Assembly (NCBI GenBank): GCA_002402725.1
Contig: DHGL01000045.1
Span: forward strand, 40,046-56,585
Length of the DNA: 16,540 bases
Direction of reading: 5' to 3'
Origin: Anaerolineaceae bacterium UBA4799
GTDB taxonomy: Bacteria > Chloroflexota > Anaerolineae > Anaerolineales > Anaerolineaceae
A model generated the notes under the pieces. That model had not been told where the DNA came from, did not search any database, and worked only from the letters and a program-made list of their open reading frames with translations. Below, in pieces: positions 7,286-13,390 of this stretch. Every line of letters begins with the position of its first letter. Position 1 is the stretch's first letter. The position numbers and the translations under genes were made by a program.

Positions 7286-8182
7286 TTAGATGGTTTTTAT
7301 CCCGTAAGTATCTGCCAGCACCTGCTCCAGGCTGGGCTGGGTACTGAGCAGGTCGGTGATGTGGTGCTGGCAGGCGGTCTTGATGAGCCTGTCGGGTTCT
7401 CCCTGCAGCACACAGCGCAATTTGTTGCCTTCAACGGTCAGGTTGCGGATATTAGGGATTTCAGCGAAACCGTCCTTCGAGACGGCATCGGCGAAACGCA
7501 TTTCGACCACGCGGATGGCACGGGAACGCAACTGGATGCCGCGCTCTACCGCCACCAGCCTGCCGCGGTGCATGATGGCCACGCGGTCGCAAATGCGTTC
7601 CATTTCGGCCAGCGAGCGCGAGGTGATGAACACGGTGCGCCCGTCCTGGCGCGCTTCCGCGATCAGGCGGTAGAAAACATCCTGGACGGCGGGTTTGAGT
7701 TCATACGTGGGTTCATCGAGTATCAGCAGTTCGGGGCGCGGGATGAACGCCTGCAGCAGGTCGAACACCTGGCGGTCGTGGGTGGAGAGGGTGGCCGCCG
7801 GCTGCGCCAGGTCCAGGTCCAACTGGTCGGTCAGCTTCTGAATTTCCGTCCACAGCATGCCGCCGGGCTGGTGCCCCTCGGCGCGCAGCAGTTCTGCCAC
7901 AGTGAGGCGGCTGGGAGCGGGGTAATTACCGGGGAAGAAGCCGCAGCGCTCGCGGATTTGGCGCGATTCACGCTGGCTGTCGAGGCCAAACACCATCAGG
8001 TTGCCGCTGTTGGGTCTGAAGTACCCCGCCAGCAGACTCACCAGGGTGCTCTTGCCGGCGTGGTCATTGCCCAGCAGCCCAAAGATTTCACCCGGTTCCA
8101 CTTCGAATGAAATATCCTCAATCCCCGGACGGTGACTGTATTTTTTCGTTACCTTTTCCGCTTTGATGACAAAATAGCGCAT
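7286..8182 (-). CDS. ABC transporter ATP-binding protein with degenerate catalytic motifs
   Basis: A 298-residue ABC-type nucleotide-binding protein related to ABC-2/CcmA-like exporter ATPases. Walker A is GNDHAGKS (38-45) and Walker B is LLILDEPT (152-159) with Glu157; both are intact. The other hallmarks are altered. The Q-loop glutamine is Gly85 (GFFPG). The signature is LSTHD (132-136) in place of LSGGQ. The D-loop reads YELKP (160-164) without its Asp. The H-loop histidine is Arg189 (ITSRS). A C-terminal domain of about 85 residues follows. No permease gene is adjacent. The ATG at 8182 is chosen because GGAGG lies 5 bases upstream; the longer frame from TTG at 8194 contains this site. 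The gene has its own terminator and an unusual long leader. It may bind ATP but hydrolyse it poorly alone, perhaps acting with a second ATPase. Confidence 0.88.
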   Translation of the reverse strand: MRYFVIKAEKVTKKYSHRPGIEDISFEVEPGEIFGLLGNDHAGKSTLVSLLAGYFRPNSGNLMVFGLDSQRESRQIRERCGFFPGNYPAPSRLTVAELLRAEGHQPGGMLWTEIQKLTDQLDLDLAQPAATLSTHDRQVFDLLQAFIPRPELLILDEPTYELKPAVQDVFYRLIAEARQDGRTVFITSRSLAEMERICDRVAIMHRGRLVAVERGIQLRSRAIRVVEMRFADAVSKDGFAEIPNIRNLTVEGNKLRCVLQGEPDRLIKTACQHHITDLLSTQPSLEQVLADTYGIKTI

Positions 8183-8240
8183 GCCGGCCTCCAATAATAA
8201 GGTGGATCTGCCACTGGATGATATATGGTCGTAAAGCCGG

Positions 8241-8275
8241 AAAAAAAACCGGCTGGTGGCGGAAGCACCAGCCGG
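8241..8275 (-). terminator. Strong intrinsic terminator upstream of the ABC ATPase gene
   Basis: On the minus strand CCGGCTGGTG, a 7-base loop and CACCAGCCGG form a perfect 10-base GC-rich stem, followed by eight T residues (8241-8248). Orientation is set by the T run; there is no T run on the plus side. The right arm can alternatively pair with CCGGCT just after the T run (AGCCGG-T8-CCGGCT, 8235-8254). Confidence 0.88.
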
Positions 8276-8332
8276 CAGCGTAAGCGTGCCTTATTGATCA
8301 GATAATACTGCTCAGGCGGGTACTTCCTTGGC

Positions 8333-8362
8333 GCGCCCCGACCCCTGTGGTCGCCCGGGCGC
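8333..8362. repeat. Imperfect GC-rich hairpin resembling a GGGCGACC-type interspersed element
   Basis: CGACC (8339-8343) pairs with GGTCG (8349-8353) around a 5-base loop, and outer arms GCGCC (8333-8337) and GGCGC (8358-8362) also pair. The core GGGCGACCACAGGGGTCG on the minus strand looks like a degenerate copy of the short intergenic palindromes found in many bacterial genomes. Whether it occurs elsewhere in this genome cannot be judged here. Confidence 0.35.
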
Positions 8363-8512
8363 ATTATTCTTTTCAACGTACGTGGACAGTCCTAAGATTC
8401 CCCTGGTACTAAGGGGAGGCACATCCTTGGCACTGCCCGTTTCTTCCGATTGCATTTGGAACCCTTTCTGCTTGTTAATTGGCTGCAACTTCAGCGTGGT
8501 TTCGATGTGTCC

Positions 8513-8541
8513 ATTTTATTCTCTGAAAACCGTAAAGTCAA
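8513..8541 (-). promoter_or_regulatory. Sigma70-type promoter for the leader/ncRNA upstream of the ABC gene
   Basis: On the minus strand TTGACT (8536-8541), exactly 17 bases, then TAAAAT (8513-8518): each hexamer is one mismatch from consensus. Transcription would begin near 8506, more than 320 bases upstream of the ABC start codon. It is back-to-back with the DUF362 promoter. Confidence 0.65.
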
Positions 8542-8576
8542 TAGGTGTAACGAAAAAAACAAAAAAAATTGGTTAT

Positions 8577-8585
8577 TGATATAAT
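8577..8585 (+). promoter_or_regulatory. Extended -10 promoter of the DUF362 gene
   Basis: TGATATAAT is a perfect extended -10 on the plus strand, 34 bases before the DUF362 ATG. The -35 region is an A-rich tract with no TTGACA match, which may act as an UP-like element. The predicted leader is about 27 bases and contains the AAGGAT ribosome binding site. Confidence 0.6.
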
Positions 8586-8618
8586 CCTTTCATCTTCAGA
8601 ACACAAGGATAGTTTGCC

Positions 8619-9785
8619 ATGTCTGCCATCGTTTTCTATGGTTCACCTTACCAGGCGCGGCTGGAAGCCAGCGAATCTTTACCGGCGAAACTTGATCTTA
8701 TCCTCGAGAGACTGCAACTGCGCGAGCGCGTGAAAGATGAACTGGTATGCCTGAAACTACACGTGGGCAACAATATCGGTTACTCCACCATCCACCCCAT
8801 TTTCGTGCGCAAAGTGGTGAATGCCATTAAAGAGGGCGGCGGAGAGCCGTTCATCGTGGATGTGGATTGGGATGTGGAGGGCAGCGAGTCGCGCGGCTAC
8901 ACCCGCGAGGTGTTGGGTTGCCCGGTGTACCCCAGCGCCGGCTTGCATGAACGCTATCACTACAGCCATGCATGGGAATACAAGAACATAAAGACCTGGA
9001 AGGTCGCAGGCATGGTCGAGGATGCCAGTTTTCTGGTCAACTTCGCCCATGTCAAGGGGCACCCCTCATGCGGGTTCGGCGCGGCGTTCAAGAACCTTGC
9101 CCTCGGCTGCATGGTGGGCGAGACGCGCGGGCAGATACACGATACCAACCATTTCGACCGGTACTGGTTCAAGGAACGCTGCCCTGACCGGGCGGTGATG
9201 CAGCAAATTGTCGATTCCTGCCCCTTCGGCGCTGTGGTTTTTGATAAAAAGGACCCTGAGGAACTGCACGTGCATTTTGAACCCTGCAATCAGTGCATGC
9301 GCTGCCAGCAGGTGGCGCCTCCCGGCAGCCTGTTCATTCAGCCGGAAAATTTCCACGCCTTCATGGAAGCCATGGCCATTTCCACGGCCATCACCCTCTC
9401 CACCTTCGAGAAGGGCAAGACCACTCACCTGGCGCTGGCCACGCACATGACGCCCATGTGCGACTGCTTCGGCTTTACCACCATGCCCATCATGCAGGAC
9501 GCCGGCATTTTCGGTTCCGATGACATCGTCGCGCTGGATAAGGCGGTGCTGGATAAGACCGCTCACCTGCCCTTGATCTTGGAAAATATTCCCAACAGCC
9601 TGGAGGTGCAGCCACACGACGGCCACCCCTTCGCGCAGTTGCACGGCAGGTTCAAGGACCCTTATGTACTGCTGCATTACGCTGAAAAATTAGGGCTTGG
9701 CAGCCAGGCATACGAACTGGTGGACGTGCTGCCGGTGGATGACCTCAGACCAAAGAACAAAGGGTTTTACGTCGCAGCGCAATGA
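8619..9785 (+). CDS. DUF362 domain protein, putative iron-sulfur protein
   Basis: A 388-residue cytosolic protein of the DUF362 family. The N-terminal half has the family features KLHVGNNIGYSTIHP (46-60), NFAHVKGHPSCGFGAAFKN (141-159) and GCMVGETRGQIHDT (163-176). The cysteine set is C188-P, C201-PFGAV, then C223xxC226xxC229 and the pair C281/C283. C201-PFGA and CxxCxxC look like the two halves of a 4Fe-4S ferredoxin site in reversed, separated order, so one cluster is likely but a full second site is not apparent. DUF362 proteins accompany redox enzymes in many anaerobes; their reaction is not established. A monocistronic unit with its own promoter and terminator; AAGGAT lies 8 bases before the ATG. 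No fused cofactor domain is seen. Confidence 0.85.
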   Translation: MSAIVFYGSPYQARLEASESLPAKLDLILERLQLRERVKDELVCLKLHVGNNIGYSTIHPIFVRKVVNAIKEGGGEPFIVDVDWDVEGSESRGYTREVLGCPVYPSAGLHERYHYSHAWEYKNIKTWKVAGMVEDASFLVNFAHVKGHPSCGFGAAFKNLALGCMVGETRGQIHDTNHFDRYWFKERCPDRAVMQQIVDSCPFGAVVFDKKDPEELHVHFEPCNQCMRCQQVAPPGSLFIQPENFHAFMEAMAISTAITLSTFEKGKTTHLALATHMTPMCDCFGFTTMPIMQDAGIFGSDDIVALDKAVLDKTAHLPLILENIPNSLEVQPHDGHPFAQLHGRFKDPYVLLHYAEKLGLGSQAYELVDVLPVDDLRPKNKGFYVAAQ

Positions 9786-9805
9786 GCGCGCTATGCGTTT
9801 TGATC

Positions 9806-9834
9806 GGGGGGTGAGTTGCTCTCCCCGGTGTTTT
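9806..9834 (+). terminator. Rho-independent terminator of the DUF362 gene
   Basis: GGGGTGAG (9808-9815), loop TTG and CTCTCCCC (9819-9826) form an 8-base stem with one central T-T mismatch, followed by GGTGTTTT. It meets the end of the convergent small gene, whose stop codon begins at 9834. Confidence 0.65.
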
Positions 9835-10031
9835 CAGGTCATGGATTGAGTCTGCTTGTCTGACTGCAGCGCCTGCTGTAGTTTGATGAGCACATTTTTG
9901 CGCTGCTTGAGCATGTCTTTGTAATTAAAGTTATCTGTGCCCGCGATTTCCTGGCGCAGGTCTGAAACACATGAATCCAGTAATTCAAGCAGGATCGTCC
10001 TTTCTTGTTCATCGAGGTGGAGATACACCAT
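9834..10031 (-). CDS. Small conserved-looking protein, 65 residues, function unknown
   Basis: Starts at the ATG at 10031 because GGAGG lies 4 bases before it; a longer reading frame to 10061 has no ribosome binding site and would run through the upstream terminator. The 65 residues are almost entirely charged amphipathic helix: DEQERTILLELLDSCVSDLR, then EIAGTDN, then a basic KDMLKQRKNVLIKLQQAL helix. This looks like the short two-helix hypothetical proteins with the pattern LLE-L-S-LR-EI--TDN-----L--R found widely in bacteria. There are no cysteine pairs, membrane segments or DNA-binding motif. It sits alone between two terminators, convergent with the DUF362 gene. Role unknown. Confidence 0.75.
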   Translation of the reverse strand: MVYLHLDEQERTILLELLDSCVSDLRQEIAGTDNFNYKDMLKQRKNVLIKLQQALQSDKQTQSMT

Positions 10032-10046
10032 TGAGCCTCCTTTCGC

Positions 10047-10073
10047 AAAAAAACTGTCCAATTTTCAGGACAG
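10047..10073 (-). terminator. Intrinsic terminator after the methyltransferase-acetyltransferase operon
   Basis: On the minus strand CTGTCC, an 8-base loop and GGACAG form a 6-base stem followed by seven T residues (10047-10053). It lies about 110 bases after the acetyltransferase stop and directly before the ribosome binding site of the 65-residue protein gene. Confidence 0.65.
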
Positions 10074-10179
10074 CCCGATGATGAACAGATGTGATGGGAA
10101 AACGATGAGCTATCCATAATGGATGCTGTTAAATTCAGTATAGAAACTTGACCGCCTTAAGTCAATATCCTGGCCGGAT

Positions 10180-11292
10180 TCAAATGCCCATTTCGTAAAC
10201 ACGGTAACGGCGCAGCGGACTGGCGCCCATTTTGCTGATGGCGTTGTTCATGCGGTCGTTGTCTTCCAGCACGTAATTGATCTCCAGGCGCAGTTTTTCG
10301 GAGAAGAGGGCATCGTAAGTGGCGCGGTAGAGCAGGGTATCGATGGCCTTGCCCTGCCACTCCGGGATCACCCCCAGCGCCCACATGCGGTACTGGTGCA
10401 GCCGCGGCAGCATGAAAAGCAGCTTGAGAAATCCGAATGGCAGCAGGCGCCCGTTGAGCCCTTTGAGCACCTGGTTGATATCCGGTAGACTCATGGCAAA
10501 GCCAATCGGATTGCCATTCTCTTCTTCTGCGATGAGGAGGGCGGTGGGGTTGACGATCTGCTTCATGTCGCGCGCCATGGCACGGGCTTCCTCGTCTGTA
10601 ACCGGGTAGAACCCCCAGTTGTCACACAGGGAGGCGTTGGCCAGCCGCGTGATGGTAAGCACATCTTCCTCGAGCCGCTGCATGTTCACCGGGCGCACAT
10701 GAACGCGGTAACGCTGCTGCACCTTATCCGTGAGTTGCAGTATGCGCTCCGGGATGGTGTAATGCTCCCGGGCGTCAATCACGTAGACCAGCAGGTCTTT
10801 GACCCCGACGAGCCCGAAATCGGCCAGCAGGTCGTTGTAATAGGGCGGGTTGTACGGCGCCATAATCACCGGTTCCGGCTCGTAGCCTTCTACCACCAAC
10901 CCCCACTCCTGCGAGGCGAAGCTCCACGGACCGCGCATCAGGCGCATGCGTTTGCCGCGCAGCCATTCACGCGCACTGGCGAGCAAACCGCCTGAAACCT
11001 GCGGGTCGTTGACGCATTCAAAAGACCCGAACAGTCCGATCGGTAGCCCCCAATGCTCCAATGCCAGGTGGTCGATGAACGCGGAGATCCGTCCAATCAC
11101 CTCGCCCCCTTGCCTGGCGAGGAAGAGCTGGTATTCGCAATGCGTGAGCATGGGGTTACGCTGCGGCGCGTACTGTGCGCGCTGTTCCGAGCGCAGAGGC
11201 GCGATCCAGGTGCGGTCAGCGCGGTAAAGCCGGTACGGCAGGTTGATGAAGTCCTGCAAGTCGGAATTATTGCTGACGGGTTCGATGTTCAT
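10180..11292 (-). CDS. GNAT-type N-acetyltransferase-like protein (YghO-like)
   Basis: A 370-residue cytosolic protein. The N-terminal part has the characteristic FINLPYRLYRADRTWIAPLR (15-34), a central GRISAFI stretch, GLFGSFEC, and MAPYNPPYYNDLL, all typical of the large YghO-like proteins annotated as GNAT superfamily. The C-terminal 120 residues look like a GNAT fold: IGFAMSLPDIN, the acetyl-CoA loop region ALGVIPEWQGKAIDTLLY, then NYVLEDNDRMNNAISKMGA. The acyl acceptor is unknown. Translation starts at an ATG with AGAGG 5 bases upstream, 19 bases after the methyltransferase gene, so the two form an operon. A small-molecule modifying role for the pair is inferred only. Confidence 0.8.
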   Translation of the reverse strand: MNIEPVSNNSDLQDFINLPYRLYRADRTWIAPLRSEQRAQYAPQRNPMLTHCEYQLFLARQGGEVIGRISAFIDHLALEHWGLPIGLFGSFECVNDPQVSGGLLASAREWLRGKRMRLMRGPWSFASQEWGLVVEGYEPEPVIMAPYNPPYYNDLLADFGLVGVKDLLVYVIDAREHYTIPERILQLTDKVQQRYRVHVRPVNMQRLEEDVLTITRLANASLCDNWGFYPVTDEEARAMARDMKQIVNPTALLIAEEENGNPIGFAMSLPDINQVLKGLNGRLLPFGFLKLLFMLPRLHQYRMWALGVIPEWQGKAIDTLLYRATYDALFSEKLRLEINYVLEDNDRMNNAISKMGASPLRRYRVYEMGI

Positions 11293-11311
11293 ACTGCCTC
11301 TAAGTTTTCCC

Positions 11312-12085
11312 TCAGTTACGAGCAGCCGTCAGCACCAGGTTGCCGCTGGAAGCGGGTGAGAATGCTTCACCCGTCATGCTGCCATAAGCCTGAATGCGCT
11401 TAAAACCGGCAGCGCGCAAAGCGCTTGTCAGTTCAGCGTGCAATTGAGGGCGCAGGCGGGTGCTGGCGACCGAGGATTGCCAGCCCGCGCCGTTCTCTTT
11501 AATAAGCGTCACGATGTTGAAGCGGATCAAACCGTCATCCTCAAAATCGTAAAAACGCTGAAAGAGCCATTCCTTGTTGCCTTCGCGGTGAGCCTGCGGC
11601 TCCATCCAGCGCTCGTGGTGTTGCATCACCAGGTCAAAGTTGCGGTTCTGAATGAGCAGCATCCCGCCACGGCGCAGGCAGGCGGCAAAGTCTCTCAGCG
11701 CCGCGTCCAGTTCCGCCGTGCTGAGCAGGTGCGGCAGCGAGTTGCCCAGGCATAACAGCAGATCGAATTGCCTTTCACCGAAGCGCTCTGACAGTTGCCC
11801 GAACCCGGCGCTCTCGAAGCGTACGGCTACCCCGGCTTTGGCGGCGTTGCGGCGGCTCATTTCCACCATTTGCGGAAAGAGGTCAGCGCCGCTGACTTGC
11901 TGCCCGAGCCGCGCCAGGGCGATGGCGTGCATACCGGTACCACAAGCGCTGTCAAGGATATTGAGCGGGTAGCGGCTGTCTCCTTGAATTTGCTTCACGG
12001 TCTTTTCAATGAACGGCATTTCGTATGCCAGGCGGTTTTGCCAGTTGACAAATCGGTCGTAATCAGATGAAAGGGTCTCGTACAT
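11312..12085 (-). CDS. Class I SAM-dependent methyltransferase
   Basis: A 257-residue cytosolic methyltransferase with a Rossmann-type fold. Motif I is LDSACGTGMHA near residues 43-53, the acidic end of strand 2 is GADLF, and motif IV is FDLLLCLGNSLPHL. It resembles the Methyltransf_25/11 group that acts on small molecules or natural-product intermediates; the acceptor is not evident. The ATG at 12085 is preferred: GGAG lies 6 bases upstream, while the longer frame starting at 12097 contains that GGAG inside its own first codons. First gene of an operon with the GNAT-like protein, transcribed away from the DUF998 gene. Regulation may involve the palindrome at 12142-12156. Confidence 0.88.
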   Translation of the reverse strand: MYETLSSDYDRFVNWQNRLAYEMPFIEKTVKQIQGDSRYPLNILDSACGTGMHAIALARLGQQVSGADLFPQMVEMSRRNAAKAGVAVRFESAGFGQLSERFGERQFDLLLCLGNSLPHLLSTAELDAALRDFAACLRRGGMLLIQNRNFDLVMQHHERWMEPQAHREGNKEWLFQRFYDFEDDGLIRFNIVTLIKENGAGWQSSVASTRLRPQLHAELTSALRAAGFKRIQAYGSMTGEAFSPASSGNLVLTAARN

Positions 12086-12141
12086 GGCATGCTCCATTGA
12101 AGGATTGATTTAAGCGGGCTCGACAATAATAACGAACCAGG

Positions 12142-12156
12142 TTAATGTAACATTAA
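12142..12156. promoter_or_regulatory. Operator-like palindrome between divergent genes
   Basis: TTAATGT-A-ACATTAA is a perfect 7+7 inverted repeat around one central base. It lies 57 bases upstream of the methyltransferase ATG and 89 bases upstream of the DUF998 ATG. This size and symmetry suit a dimeric repressor of the TetR or MarR type, but no regulator gene is in the window, so the binding protein is unknown. Confidence 0.45.
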
Positions 12157-12166
12157 AACATTTAAT

Positions 12167-12200
12167 TGCCAGTTTTAGAATACCAGTTTTAGCATACCAG
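12167..12200. repeat. 14-base tandem repeat, about 2.4 copies
   Basis: TGCCAGTTTTAGAA (12167-12180) is followed directly by TACCAGTTTTAGCA (12181-12194) and a partial third unit TACCAG. Copies differ at two positions. It lies just upstream of the likely -10 (TAAAAT, 12208-12213) of the DUF998 gene, so it may be a multi-copy binding site or a replication slippage product. Confidence 0.55.
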
Positions 12201-12244
12201 AAACAGGTAAAATATTTACAGCCTTTTTCCTGGGAGGGACTTCA

Positions 12245-12904
12245 ATGATGCTTTCATGGTTATTGCAATCTTACCCGGCGCTGGGTCTGGCTGGCAGCCT
12301 GGTTATTCTGGCAGGCGTGCTGTTGCCGGCGCTCGTGTACCGCGGCAAGGAAGGTGAACGTTACTCCATTGCCCGTCACTTCATTTCTGAACTCGGGGAA
12401 ATCGGCATGTCCCGATTGGCGCCGGTTTTCAATATATCACTTATCATCGCGGGGCTGCTCTTCCTGTTGATGCTCATCGGTGTGGGCATCGACATGAACA
12501 CTGTCTGGGGGTACATTGCCATGAGCGCCGGCATCGTCACCGCGGCAGCCTGCGTGTTTGTGGGCATCTTCCCGATGAACCAGCTCAAGCCGCATACCGC
12601 GGCGGCGATGACCTACTTCCGCTTCGGGCTGCTGACGGTGCTGCTGTTCAGCATCGCCATCATCCTGCAGCCAGCCGCGGACAGGGTGATTCCGCTGTAC
12701 GCGCTCTTCTTTGGGGTTATATCCCTCGGCGCTTACGCGGCCTTTCTCATTTACGCTGGCAACGTGGCCAAAAAGCAGGCGCAAAACGTGCTGGACACGG
12801 AAAAGTTGATGGTACGGCCGCGCTTCTGGTGGATGCCCTTTCTGGAGTGGCTGGTGCTCATCTCCACCATCCTGTGGTTCCTGGTCATCTGCACTGCCAG
12901 GTAA
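12245..12904 (+). CDS. DUF998 family membrane protein
   Basis: A 219-residue integral membrane protein with six hydrophobic helices and short loops. After the first helix comes YSIARHFISELGE (residues 40-52), the HxxSxLG-type signature of the DUF998 family. FVGIFPMNQLKPHTAAAMTYF (residues 106-126) supplies the conserved histidine-containing loop between later helices. The biochemical role of the family is not known. GGGAGGG is 8 bases upstream of the first of two consecutive ATG codons. The stop is 59 bases before the chagasin-like lipoprotein gene with no terminator between, so the two are probably transcribed together. A weak -10 (TAAAAT at 12208) lies upstream with no clear -35. Confidence 0.78.
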   Translation: MMLSWLLQSYPALGLAGSLVILAGVLLPALVYRGKEGERYSIARHFISELGEIGMSRLAPVFNISLIIAGLLFLLMLIGVGIDMNTVWGYIAMSAGIVTAAACVFVGIFPMNQLKPHTAAAMTYFRFGLLTVLLFSIAIILQPAADRVIPLYALFFGVISLGAYAAFLIYAGNVAKKQAQNVLDTEKLMVRPRFWWMPFLEWLVLISTILWFLVICTAR

Positions 12905-12963
12905 CGTGGAACTATAACTCCACTGACCGCGTCTTACGCCTGTCGAAGACTCAGGAGGTAGAA

Positions 12964-13350
12964 ATGAAAAAGTGCTCACTCATCGCTGTCCTCATCGTGT
13001 TACTGTTTGCCCTGACGGCGTGCGGCGGGCCGGTTGCTAAACTGGAGCAAGCGGATAACGGGGCTGAAGTTAACCTGAAGAGCGGCCAAACCTTCACGGT
13101 GTCTCTGGAAGGTAGCCCCACCACCGGTTACAGTTGGGAGGTCGCCGAATTTGATCCTGCAGTTATCGAATGGTCCGGAGAAGCGGATTACAAAGCGGAT
13201 TCGATGCTCATCGGCTCCGGTGGCGTGTTTAAATTCACCTTCAAGGCGGTTGCCGCGGGTACGTCCAGCCTGAAGCTGGTTTATCAGCGCCCCTGGGAGG
13301 AGGACGTGGAACCGCTGGAGGTGTTTGAGGTGCAGGTGAATGTAAAATGA
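12964..13350 (+). CDS. Chagasin-like protease inhibitor lipoprotein (MEROPS I42 family)
   Basis: A 128-residue secreted lipoprotein: basic MKK start, hydrophobic core, and lipobox LTAC with Cys20 as the predicted acylation site. The mature part has the three inhibitor loops of the chagasin/ICP family: SPTTGYSW (51-58, where most members have NPTTGY), GSGGVFKFTF (84-93) and RPW (109-111). Family members fold as an immunoglobulin-like barrel and block papain-type cysteine proteases. It probably sits on the outer face of the cytoplasmic membrane and could guard against external or self-secreted cysteine proteases; the target is unknown. AGGAGG precedes the ATG by 6 bases, which fixes the start. 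It follows the DUF998 gene and ends in a terminator. Confidence 0.9.
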   Translation: MKKCSLIAVLIVLLFALTACGGPVAKLEQADNGAEVNLKSGQTFTVSLEGSPTTGYSWEVAEFDPAVIEWSGEADYKADSMLIGSGGVFKFTFKAVAAGTSSLKLVYQRPWEEDVEPLEVFEVQVNVK

Positions 13351-13356
13351 TGAACG

Positions 13357-13385
13357 CCCCCGGATAAAGAGCCGGGGTGGTTTTT
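13357..13385 (+). terminator. Rho-independent terminator after the chagasin-like gene
   Basis: CCCCGG (13358-13363) pairs with CCGGGG (13372-13377) around an 8-base loop, followed by TGG and TTTTT (13381-13385). It lies 7 bases after the stop, next to the convergent GPH symporter stop at 13391. Confidence 0.8.
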
Positions 13386-13390
13386 ATATG

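Larger units (their letters stand above)
8237..8506 (-). ncRNA. Predicted structured leader or independent small RNA, about 270 nt, unknown family
   Basis: The 436-base gap upstream of the ABC gene holds a good minus-strand promoter and, about 270 bases downstream, a strong intrinsic terminator, with no credible reading frame between. The transcript carries two related blocks, GTGCCAAGGATGTGCC (rc of 8418-8433) and GCGCCAAGGAAGTACCC (rc of 8318-8334), 99 bases apart. Possible pairings on the RNA are GGCAG (8437-8433) with CTGCC (8278-8274) closing a domain of about 160 nt, CCCCT with AGGGG near 8401-8417, and a GC-rich hairpin at 8333-8362. The terminator sits about 50 bases before the ABC ribosome binding site. 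This is the layout of a riboswitch or attenuator leader, but a free-standing small RNA would look the same. It does not match T-box, SRP, tmRNA or RNase P core sequences as I know them; a divergent 6S RNA is not excluded. Confidence 0.45.

Noticed and set aside
7196..8110. A 304-residue open frame on the plus strand
   Set aside because: It lies opposite the ABC ATPase, runs through the terminator hairpin, and its composition (His, Gln, Val, Arg rich) is that of an antisense shadow in high-GC coding DNA.
7286..8182. Assignment of the ABC ATPase as CydC or CydD
   Set aside because: It lacks the fused membrane domain of CydC/CydD and lies in a separate transcription unit from cydAB.
8310..8334. 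T-box-like string AAGGAAGTACCCGCC in the leader
   Set aside because: The invariant UGGN of the T-box that pairs with the tRNA acceptor end is missing, and the downstream gene is not an aminoacyl-tRNA synthetase or amino acid gene.
8149..8376. A 75-residue minus-strand frame that could be a leader peptide
   Set aside because: It spans the intrinsic terminator and the ABC start, lacks a ribosome binding site and has no codon run typical of attenuator peptides.
8328..8579. An 83-residue open frame on the plus strand in the ABC-DUF362 gap
   Set aside because: No ribosome binding site, no known motif, and it overlaps the DUF362 promoter approach and the antisense RNA; composition looks random.
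12906..12923. Small hairpin GTGGA-TCCAC between the DUF998 and chagasin-like genes
   Set aside because: A 5-base stem with no T run; not a terminator.
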